A DNA stretch of 64,000 nt from Knufia peltigerae (taxonomy: Eukaryota; Ascomycota; Eurotiomycetes; Chaetothyriales; Trichomeriaceae): the NCBI GenBank assembly GCA_030247855.1, contig JAPDRN010000004.1, forward strand, positions 434,001 to 498,000, given 5' to 3'. The notes under the pieces are model-generated. The model saw nothing but the letters and a program-made list of their open reading frames with translations. It did no database searches and was not told the DNA's origin. The translations under genes were made by a program, and so were the position numbers. Shown in pieces: positions 55,769 through 64,000 of the stretch. The first letter of the stretch is position 1, and each line of letters opens with the position of its first letter.

Positions 55769-56666
55769 GGCCGACTTTGAGGGACGCTAGGTGGTGGTGC
55801 GAGAAGAATGCAAGAAGGGCCGTTCAGCACATGGCAAATGCCGCTGTACTTTAAGGGAACTTCCCTTCTGGCCAGGATGGACCTTGCAGGAAGCCACCAA
55901 GTGTTTGAATGGGCCTGTGCCAGGTGTGAGCAAGGAAAAAATCATGGATGTGGGAGATGCGGGATCTGGGTCTGGAAGGGTCGAACAGCCACCGTGACGC
56001 AGTCGATTTGTTCCAGTCACTTGCGGCGGCTCGTACAGGCGACGTGGTTGAGCCTTGGCCCCCATTTCTTGAGGCTCGATAGGCGGGGTCTTGAATTTAT
56101 GGGCCCCTAACGGATCCCTAATGGAACCACCAATGGCTCGCTAATGCTTTCAACTAGAATCGTGCTCCGGTTAAACAAACCGAACCCTATCTTGCTCTGG
56201 GAGTTTCGGGGTACCCCATAGGCCATCTCCGGGGGGTTATGGTTGGGCCTCCAGGGGCTTCTTAGGTATCTGTCTTGTCGCGGTGTTGACAATGACCGCA
56301 AGTTGCTCTATGGTGCTCTAAACACCTAGGTAAACAAACCAGCAATTAGTTGGATGAGCAAATTATTCATCTTGAAAATCTCTTACCTCCGTCAGACCCA
56401 GGTTTCTATTCTCATTGATGCTACTCTCAACAACGTGGTAGGTCACGTGATTTGGGTTACAACTTGGCGTCTCACAGACTCTGCGCATTGACCTGGTCCA
56501 GATTTAGACACAATCAAAAAATCTGTCAGCCATGAACATGTCCTTTTACGTGATGGTCTCACAACGTTCTAGAACATTTGCCTCAATATGATGACAGCTG
56601 GACTCCAAGCACAGCCCGACCAGAGAAGAACAGTGCTTCTGGTTGGGACGATATACGTACATCACC
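55769..56666. promoter_or_regulatory. Divergent promoter between the Zn2Cys6 factor and NRDE-2
   Basis: This 898-bp region contains GGTCACGTGATTTGGG with the palindromic E-box TCACGTGA (56443-56450), 217 bases before the NRDE-2 ATG. The perfect palindrome GTTCTAGAAC (56566-56575) has the inverted GAA/TTC arrangement of a minimal heat-shock element. Confidence 0.4.
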
Positions 56667-59600
56667 ATGTCTTCATCCAACAGTAACATCAACCACCGTG
56701 GACATCAGCTGCTCCATCACAACTCGCAAGAAGTACGACATCGCACTTCTTCTTCCATCTCGTCCAGCGGCAAGAACGACGCGTCTTCATTGTTCATCGA
56801 AGATCGGAGAGGGGATAGACGGAACGTCGAATTCGCCGCACCAGATCGCTATGCCGTCCCACGATACTACACCGTTGGAGGCGGTGCACTAATTGGTCTC
56901 GGTCCCAATTATCGCATTATTTCCAAGTCTGATACTCGGCGTGAGGTGCAGAATATTGGACTGGATTCGGGAAGAAAGTCGCGCAAGCAATCTCTTCTCG
57001 CCGGCCTTACTGAGGACGATGACTCGCTCATCAAAGTCCACAGTAGTCCCAGTCAAGATGACGACCTTCAACGAGATTTTTTGAGGTTTTCCCATGGTCG
57101 GCCGAGGAAGCGGCGACGCTTCTCGAATGACCTGGGTGGGAGTGCTTCCTCGGCTGAGTCCGCCAGTGACTCCTCGGATGGAGAACGTAGACAGCGTGAG
57201 AAACCCGAGCAAGATACCTTTGATGCTTTCAAAAATGACCCTGTTCACCGGCGTCACATGGAACTTTCCCGGGCTACCAGTGAACGACCTCAAGATGTCA
57301 ATGCGTGGCTCACCTTCATCAAATACCAAGAAATCTCCTTCAGTGCCCGCCGCGAACATCGTAGTACGCACAGTGCGGCAACATCGCGGAGTCTCGCCGA
57401 TCTCAGGATTTCGTTATATGAACAAGCACTATCTCACGTCAAGGATCCTGCCGGCCGACATGCTCTGATCCTGGGTCTCATGCAAGAGGGCAGCACAATC
57501 TGGGACGTTCAGAAGCAGGCCTCCCAGTGGCAAGTTTTCCTCGACAAAGACTCGTCCTATGACTTGTGGATACTGTATTTGAATTTCATGCAGAGCAGTG
57601 CTTTGAAGTTCAACTTGGATACATGCCTGCAGGTGTACAAAAGGTGTCTGACAAAATTCTCTTCATCCGGACATGATGGTCCTTTAAGAGATTCGCAGTG
57701 TGTCTACCTCCTCCTCCGCCTGACCTTGCTTCTTTGGCAGTCTGGTTTCACCGAGCGGGCTCTTGGTGTCTGGCAGGCGATGATAGAGTTTAACCTCTTT
57801 CGACCTTCTCAACTGTCAACCGACATGGTCATGTCGGCATTTGAACAATTTTGGTCTTCCGAAGTGCCACGGGTTGGGGAGGATGGAGCTACAGGCTGGT
57901 GTTCAAACTCGAATACCGAACCGGAACCAAAAGTCGACAAACAACCTCCCGAGGTTGCCGTGCACAATCTCACGACCTGGGCAAGGGCCGAGACTGATCT
58001 TGAGAAACATGCGAGTCTGCCGGCCAGAGCCCTTGACGATGTCCCTGATGATGACCCATATCGGATCCTTTTGTTTTCTGATATTCAAGATTTCGTCTTC
58101 TCAATCGAATCGAAACAGGGATTCGAACTTCTTCGAGATGCATTCTTGTTGTTCCTTGGTCTGCCACCATGTCATCTTCTTCTCCATGAACCTCGTCAAT
58201 GGAAAGAAGATCCGTTCATCTATACTCCGAGTCTTGCTGTGTCGAATCCAGACATCTCGACCAGGACACACGCCGACACTACTACTGTCGTCGCCACTTC
58301 ACTCCATGATGTCTTTGGTACCGTCAAATCGTCAATGGCGTCCTCGGACTCAAACACGATGCCATCTCCTTCTTCCTCCTCCAAGCGACCGGTGCATGTC
58401 GTGTTGGATTTTGTCCGGCGAGCTGTCTCTCAGACCGCACGCGTCGCGTCGAAGAATGCTACCCCGGATGAAGATATGATGGAGTACGCCATTGCCCTCG
58501 AAGCCGGTATCGATTTCAAATCGGCCAGGAAACAGGCAAAGTCGTTCCTCAAGAAGAACCCCGACAGCCTCCGCCTGTACAACGTGTATGCCTTGGTCGA
58601 GAATGAAGCCGCCGGTAACTTTGAGGCCGCAGAAAAGGTATGGTCGACCGCCTTGTCCATGCGCCAGCCAGACCTACCTTTTGGAAACCAGCGACGGGAC
58701 AGGGACACGTTGATGTTGTGGTGGGACTGGGTCTTCTCGTCCATGAAGCGAAAACGGTTCCAGCATGCTCGAACTCTACTCAGCATGATAACCGACAAGC
58801 CTTTTGATCTTGACCGGTTTCGACAAGCCGAAACCTCGGAGGATATTACGCATATGCCGTCCGCGGCCAATCAGGTCAAGACGGAACGGTACCTGCGATT
58901 GGAATTTTCGGCTTGTCGAGTATCTCGTGAAGGTCGGATGTTGTTGTCAGTTGTTGCCGACCTTTTGGCTCTACACAAATACCTCTACGGCACGTTACGC
59001 CTTGGAGACGCAATGGAAGCATACCGTGACCTTTTGCAGGAGGTCAAATTGAACGAGACGGAGGAGATGGATACCGTGTCGGAAAAAATCCACCAAGGTC
59101 GAGCACAGTTTGTCCATGCCCATTCGGCCGTCTACGCACAACCATACAGACCGAGAGAGTCATGGCAGGTCATTGCGGATTCGACGAGACTGTTTCCCAA
59201 CAACCGGACGTTGCTCACTCTGCATCATTACTTTTCACAAAAGTCGGGGTTGGTAGATCGTCTTCGGCAGGTGGACATCGACGCCGACACCACTACTCCT
59301 GCCGACGGGGTTGAAGCGGTCACGGCGGAGGCCGCGACCATACCACCACGGCGGGGCGAGGAAAACAAGGTCACTTCTGTCGAGTTCAATCTCGAGGTTG
59401 AACTCAACAGGCCCTCTTACGCGGGTAGTACGGACCACAGTATCCGAGCGGCATTCAGACGAGCCACGGACCAGAACTCGCCTGGGTTTCACTGTATCGA
59501 TATATGGAAATCGTATATCAAATGGGAAAGTAGTCTGAGGAGTCTTGTTGTTGGTCTCGACGTTTTGGAGGATGACGAGGAGCAACAGCAGCACAAAAAG

Positions 59601-59840
59601 AAGAAGCACGCCCAGCAAACGCGGCAGCACCAAAACCAGCAACAACAGAAACAACGACTCACAAACCTGACAGGCGCGTTTTATGCCGCAATCAGAGCTT
59701 GTCCTTGGTCCAAGGAGTTGTACATGGTCGCTTTTGCGGATGATTATTTGGTCGCGGCACTGGGAAACGATGATGGTCTCAAGAGGTTACATGAGAGCAT
59801 GATGGACCGAGGTCTCAGATTGCGTACAAACATTTCTTGA
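56667..59840 (+). CDS. nrde2: NRDE-2 family protein (nuclear RNA surveillance / RNAi)
   Basis: Single exon of 1057 residues from ATG 56667 (MSSSNSNINHRGHQ); upstream frame starts at TTG are not used. The NRDE-2 signature near the N-terminus is clear: LFIEDRRGDRRNVEFAAPD, RYAVPRYYTVGGGALIGLGP and NYRII. A basic RPRKRRRF stretch looks like a nuclear signal. The rest is a HAT/TPR-like helical array (VNAWLTFIKYQEISF, YDLWILYLNFMQSSALKFN, ALGVWQAMIEFNLFRP). Residues about 970-1000 are Gln/Lys-rich. In worms NRDE-2 acts in nuclear RNAi. Fission yeast Nrl1 and human NRDE2 bind the Mtl1/MTR4 helicase and act in RNA decay and splicing fidelity. The window also encodes an Argonaute, but that is not evidence of direct interaction. 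Confidence 0.93.
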   Translation: MSSSNSNINHRGHQLLHHNSQEVRHRTSSSISSSGKNDASSLFIEDRRGDRRNVEFAAPDRYAVPRYYTVGGGALIGLGPNYRIISKSDTRREVQNIGLDSGRKSRKQSLLAGLTEDDDSLIKVHSSPSQDDDLQRDFLRFSHGRPRKRRRFSNDLGGSASSAESASDSSDGERRQREKPEQDTFDAFKNDPVHRRHMELSRATSERPQDVNAWLTFIKYQEISFSARREHRSTHSAATSRSLADLRISLYEQALSHVKDPAGRHALILGLMQEGSTIWDVQKQASQWQVFLDKDSSYDLWILYLNFMQSSALKFNLDTCLQVYKRCLTKFSSSGHDGPLRDSQCVYLLLRLTLLLWQSGFTERALGVWQAMIEFNLFRPSQLSTDMVMSAFEQFWSSEVPRVGEDGATGWCSNSNTEPEPKVDKQPPEVAVHNLTTWARAETDLEKHASLPARALDDVPDDDPYRILLFSDIQDFVFSIESKQGFELLRDAFLLFLGLPPCHLLLHEPRQWKEDPFIYTPSLAVSNPDISTRTHADTTTVVATSLHDVFGTVKSSMASSDSNTMPSPSSSSKRPVHVVLDFVRRAVSQTARVASKNATPDEDMMEYAIALEAGIDFKSARKQAKSFLKKNPDSLRLYNVYALVENEAAGNFEAAEKVWSTALSMRQPDLPFGNQRRDRDTLMLWWDWVFSSMKRKRFQHARTLLSMITDKPFDLDRFRQAETSEDITHMPSAANQVKTERYLRLEFSACRVSREGRMLLSVVADLLALHKYLYGTLRLGDAMEAYRDLLQEVKLNETEEMDTVSEKIHQGRAQFVHAHSAVYAQPYRPRESWQVIADSTRLFPNNRTLLTLHHYFSQKSGLVDRLRQVDIDADTTTPADGVEAVTAEAATIPPRRGEENKVTSVEFNLEVELNRPSYAGSTDHSIRAAFRRATDQNSPGFHCIDIWKSYIKWESSLRSLVVGLDVLEDDEEQQQHKKKKHAQQTRQHQNQQQQKQRLTNLTGAFYAAIRACPWSKELYMVAFADDYLVAALGNDDGLKRLHESMMDRGLRLRTNIS

Positions 59841-59989
59841 ACCTGGCATGACATGAAAAACGGTCGAGCAACATTCCAGTGCTCTCAAAACTTTTTAAAT
59901 TTCTCATTCATTTATTATACCTCGCTCTTCGTATCAAGAAACGCCGTCTGAGAGAGGTAATCCCGGGGAAACTAATCGATCGGTCACCA

Positions 59990-62263
59990 CTATAACCCGG
60001 AATCGATTTGATCAATCGGTCCGAGACTCGTATATTGACCCCAAGTCGTACACATGTCATTAAATCCGCCGGGCGTGTTTGTGGGAATGTCATTTGGTCG
60101 TTCCTAAATTTCAGAGACCAACATTAGTATTTGTTCAGTCAGACCAAACCTCGGCAGGGGTTGCACAAAAACCAAAAAGAGACGAGAACAAAAACTCACC
60201 AAAATATTGATATACAACCCACCACTGACATGCCAAGCGATGTGACAATGAAAAGGCCACATTCCAGGGTTATCCGCGTCGAACTGCATCACCAAATACC
60301 CGGGGTTCCCACTCGCGTCGACCGGGCGGAGAAGTTGAGTGTCTCGTCGTGCAGGATTACTGGGATTGACCACGGTACCGTCCCAAGTACCCGTGCCCTC
60401 GGCCAGCACGTGCATGTTGTGTCCGTGCAGGTGCATCGGGTGCGACACCGGAGTCAGATTGTTGACGATGACCCGGATACTGCTCGCCTCGCCCATGTCG
60501 TAAACGTTCCACTCGTCGGGATACTCAAACGTGCTGTTCGGCGAGGTAATGAGCTCTTGCGCCCGAAACAGGGCCGGATCGTTGTAGCACGTGCGGAAGG
60601 TGCTATTGTTCATGGTCCAGACGAGACTACCCGTCGCGTTGACGCCAAAGTTCACGTCCACCGTGACCTCCTTGGCAGGTGTGCCCGGAGGCGTGATCTG
60701 GTAGTATGGCACCGTCTTGCTGAGATCGTCATTCGCACAGGCATCGGTCGTGTCGGTCCACGCCGTGCTGTTGGGCTTAAAGTCAGTGTTGGCGTTCTGG
60801 TAATACACCATCGCATAGCCATAGGGTTGATTGGCGAGAGAACAATTGCTGATGACACTTCGCATCCAGACGGCATCATTGACGCCACCGGTCGCTTCGA
60901 CGATAACGTCCGCGCGTTGGCCCACTCCCAACGTGACTATCTCGGTGGTGTATGGTTGGATGGGCACGAAGTCGTAAGCCATGACAGTAAGCTGATGATT
61001 GTCGATGCTGAATTTCTGGAGACCTTCAGCACCGGCATTGATCAGGCGAAGTCGGTATTTCTGGCCCTTTGTGAATTGGAATTTGGCATATCCAGCATTG
61101 GGGGTGCATGTAGTGTCATTCGCCAAGAGATTACAGTCGAATGTGCCCTTTCCATTGATCAAGTTGTTGTCGGAATAGGGAGCGACTTTGCTGAGATCGG
61201 TGCCCATCACTTCCTCCACAATGTCGTAGTATTCCCTGTGATAGTAGTCGGTGAGCAGGACTGGTCCGAGATCAACGTCATAGTTGGCATTAGAAGGCCC
61301 ATGGATGATGATGGCACCAAACAACCCAGCCGCATATTGTGCAGAGTAGTGGGCATGATACCACGATGTGCCGTATAGGTCAGCCAAGTACGAATAGGTA
61401 AACGTGGCTCCTGGAGCGATCGGACATTGCGTGATGCCCGGAACGCCATCCTCCCACGGAGTGCCTTGTTGCAGCAGACCATGCCAGTGCAAAGAAGTAC
61501 CCTCCTTGGGTTCAGAGATCAGATTCGTCACGGTGACTTCGATAGTATCACCCCAGTTGGCCTCGATGGTGGGTCCGGGGAACTGGCCATTGATGAGGAT
61601 GACATCGCGCTGAACTCCATCGGGTGCTAGAACTCCACGCTCCAGGACAAAGTTGTAGCTTCGAACAACGCCGGTCTTGGGGGGGTTGGTGTAGGGATTG
61701 GTGTTGTTTGCTGTACGTGACCCCCAAGGAAACGTCTTTGGTGGATTGCTGCCACCACCTGACGAGCCACCACCTGACGAGCCACCACCTGACGAGCCAC
61801 TGCTAGACGGACCACTGCCTGATGATCCGCCAGTATAGACACCCTTTGGGCCAGGAGCCCCAACAAAGGCCGGAAATCTGGGTGCACCCCCTTGTCCACC
61901 GAGCGGGAGCGTGCCTAAAAGTCCCTTGCCATTTGTCTGCGACTGGGAAAGACGCCATCTGCCACTAGGGATGTTCCATGGATGAATGGGCTTTTGAAAG
62001 GGAAAAGCTGTCGGAAAAATTATATCTGATATCGACTGTGGTAGTACAGTGGTTAGGGCTTCGGAGGTTGTCGTCGTGGTCGATGAGCTCCGGATGGAAG
62101 TTGTTGTGCCGTTGTACCACGAGGTCGTTGGGGAAGGGCGGTGCCACGATGTCGAACTGGTCGTTGGTAAAGATGACGTTGTTCCAGACGAAGCGCCGGC
62201 CGCAAAATTGGTGATCAACAAGAAAACAAACAATTCAAGCAGGGAAAACGAATGGCCCTGCAT
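59990..62263 (-). CDS. Multicopper oxidase (ascomycete laccase) with a long N-terminal extension
   Basis: Two exons, 62263-60200 and 60103-59990, joined over a 96-base intron, about 725 residues; most ascomycete laccases have about 580-620. The start MQGHSFSLLELFVFLLITNF is a signal peptide; the upstream TTG is not a start. Three cupredoxin domains carry all copper sites: HWHG, WYHAHYSAQY, HPMHLHGH and HCHIAWHVSGGL. The last exon ends in the DSGL plug that gates ascomycete laccases; without splicing the plug would be lost. About 190 residues precede domain 1: Ser/Thr-rich, then Pro/Gly-rich with a perfect GGSSG-type repeat. It oxidises phenolics outside the cell, with roles in melanin or lignin chemistry possible but not shown. 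Many N-glycosylation sites occur (NNST, NATG, NSTF). Confidence 0.94.
61752..61796 (-). repeat. 15-bp perfect tandem repeat in the laccase gene
   Basis: Three identical 15-base units (CCACCACCTGACGAG on the plus strand) encode the Gly/Ser linker of the laccase, with degenerate partial units on both sides. Length is divisible by three, so copy changes keep the frame. Confidence 0.9.
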
Positions 62264-63790
62264 CTTGAAAATGAAAGTAACAACAGGAGAAAAGAAGAGC
62301 AAGAATAAGCCAACACTGCCTCCCAAGCGAGTGAGAGAGGGCAGCGAGGATGATCAACAACAGTCGAGGTAATGAGAGACTCGAAATGGCAATTCACAGT
62401 GAGAGAAGGAAAAGAACAATGGAAGGCTACAAGGTAAGCACAGGGTTGACATACTCAAGACCATCATGATGTGACGGTGACGGCGAGACAGCCGTGTCAG
62501 TTTGTGGAGCATGCGTTCCGCATGTGAGAGTTTGCCATCATGACGGGCTAGAGCCACAATATTGGATCCAGGTCTGGCCTTTCCTACCTTTGTTATCACA
62601 AACAATCAGGCTCCGGCAAAGTTTCAGTGAGGCTAAGCGAAAAGGTGCGATTGTGGCTATAAATCAATCTCGTCGACCTGGCCAGGGCAGCAAGGGTGGT
62701 CCGGATACTTTCGAGTCGCTTATTCTTTTATTTCGTTTTCATATCATCGATTCCATGGCTCCGGGCTTGCTTTGCGGCTTTCAGAAGGAAGGCTGAGGCT
62801 GACACTTTTGACAACGATGTTGACGTGGGGCTGACAGTAGTATCGACAGGCGCACACCCCTTAACCGATACATGAAGAGGGTAGGGTTCGTAAATATTAG
62901 CCGCGCCATAGAGATAAACACAGAAGTGCTCGTATACGCATGGCTTTTGTTTTTCTCATCGAAGCCCCAACATTCATCCCCTGAATGGCTGCAGTATCTC
63001 GGTATCAGGGGGTAAAGAAAAAGTTTGACCAGCCCGGGATGATCTTCCAACCATTGGTCGCAGCCAAGGCCAGATCTCGCAAGAAGGGGGCAAATGCTAG
63101 ATGCCAATCTGCACCAGAGAGAAAGCTTTGCCAACGCTTCAATAGGCTTAGATTGACATAAAAGCTCGACGCTTGTCTTGAAAAGTTTTGACATCGAGTC
63201 CACCAGCCTTGCTGTGTATGGACAACCACCAGCGCTCAGGGTCTGTTTTTAGGCGACGTGTCTCTGTTCCAAAGGTTCATGCGACACGATCCATCTCTTC
63301 GGAGAGATCTCAGCAGGGACCACATAAGCGGCTGATTCTGTCTTTGTGACCAATGTGATGACAGCAGATTGTAAGTCTGAGCGTCACGAGCTCGTGGCCG
63401 CCTCCAGCCAGCATTTATATGCATCCCAAACTCCGAGGATCCGAGAGACGTCGTGTGACAGGTTCTCTCTGTGGAGGCCCCAAACATGATACTTGATATA
63501 GAATTGACTTTGTGTGGACGTGAAAAACAAACACTCAAGCCTTACGCAACGTGGCCAATAACCTGGTCAGCTAATTTTGTGTCTCGTATTCAATTTGCGT
63601 TTGCAAAGTTAGGGCATGATGCGAATACGAGGATATTGATATTTGCTGGTCTCTGGAAGCGTCGAGTAACATTTCGTAGACTTATCAGGGTTTTCCCAGG
63701 AGTGTCTGTGGCGGGTGGTGGCCAATTGAATAAATATTATATAGAGGTCTTGTTGATTCGCAAGAGCCACGTCCTCAAGCCGCATGCACT
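62264..63790. other. Intergenic region upstream of the laccase
   Basis: This 1.5-kb region holds the laccase promoter and the 3' UTR of the NCS1 gene, which is transcribed the same way. No gene is recognised; the longest frame (62781-63203, minus) has no family resemblance. Confidence 0.45.
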
Positions 63791-64000
63791 CTATCTTCCA
63801 AAGCGTTTCCGCTCAAACCAACGTAGGGGCGGGTAGACCAATGCTGCCCAGGAAAACCCGACGTAGTTGCCCATGTCGGCGCCATGATCACCGACCAGTC
63901 TAGAAATTGGGCCAGTGTACCAGACCTGGGCCATGCAAAGAATCGCGCCTGCCCAGCCGATTAGAAATGCCACAAGTGCTGCAACCCCGACTGGAAGCTT
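63791..64000 (-). CDS. NCS1 nucleobase/cation symporter, C-terminal part, runs off the right edge
   Basis: An open minus-strand frame enters from the right edge and ends at TAG 63793-63791, giving the last 69 residues. They contain a membrane helix (LVAFLIGWAGAILCMAQVW), the loop YTGPISRLVGDHGADMGNYV and the second helix GFSWAALVYPPLRWFERK, which together match the C-terminus of fungal NCS1 permeases (uracil, allantoin, thiamine or purine carriers). The 5' part is outside the window, so substrate class cannot be assigned. Confidence 0.8.
   Translation of the reverse strand, partial: KLPVGVAALVAFLIGWAGAILCMAQVWYTGPISRLVGDHGADMGNYVGFSWAALVYPPLRWFERKRFGR

Noticed and set aside
60131..61378. A 415-codon plus-strand ORF opposite the laccase
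   Set aside because: Antisense shadow of a conserved enzyme; the laccase copper motifs on the other strand settle the coding strand.
1..64000. A secondary-metabolite cluster or mobile element built from the hydrolase, amidase, laccase, transporters and regulators
   Set aside because: No polyketide synthase, NRPS, terpene synthase, transposase or reverse transcriptase was seen, and housekeeping genes are interspersed throughout.

Overview
This is nuclear DNA from a filamentous ascomycete (Pezizomycotina). Supporting signs are short GT-AG introns of about 40-100 bases with CTGAC/CTAAC-like branch points, single transcription units on both strands with no operons, a Zn2Cys6 and a fungal_trans regulator, a three-domain laccase ending in the ascomycete DSGL plug, and fungal forms of SLX4, PDS5, UTP10, NRDE-2 and Argonaute. 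A black-yeast-type eurotiomycete (Chaetothyriales or a relative) would fit, but that placement is inference only.

Layout. 0-16 kb: the 3' part of a fungal_trans transcription factor, a class-C beta-lactamase-fold hydrolase, SLX4, a sodium:solute symporter with five exons, a five-exon RRM protein and a CMT1/CAP59-type (GT69) mannosyltransferase. 16-36 kb: a DUF1349 protein, PDS5, an Argonaute with a complete slicer tetrad, UTP10, an SPRY-domain protein and a six-exon amidase. 36.8 kb: an intron-containing tRNA-Gly(GCC). 36.9-45.06 kb: about 8.1 kb with no recognisable gene, holding a strong G-quadruplex motif and a few weak ORFs. 45-46.7 kb: a four-exon family-2 glycosyltransferase (Cps1/GT2 type). 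46.7-51.1 kb: a second gene-poor stretch with diverged short repeats and an imperfect 24-bp inverted repeat. 51-64 kb: a GH18 chitinase, a Zn2Cys6 factor, NRDE-2, a laccase with a long Ser/Thr/Gly N-terminal extension, and the 3' end of an NCS1 nucleobase transporter.

How the genes relate. Most are unrelated housekeeping or accessory genes. Two themes recur. RNA and chromosome biology: Argonaute, NRDE-2, UTP10, PDS5, SLX4 and the RRM protein. Cell surface and secretion: GT69, GT2, chitinase and laccase. SLX4 and NRDE-2, both with divergently transcribed neighbours, share the promoter element GGTCACGTGA. No transposon, CRISPR array or biosynthetic cluster was recognised. I did not find a clearly new multi-gene system. 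The best leads are the two gene-poor stretches around the GT2 gene and the Argonaute/NRDE-2 co-occurrence.

All exon borders were read by eye from splice signals and reading-frame phase; none is confirmed by transcripts.
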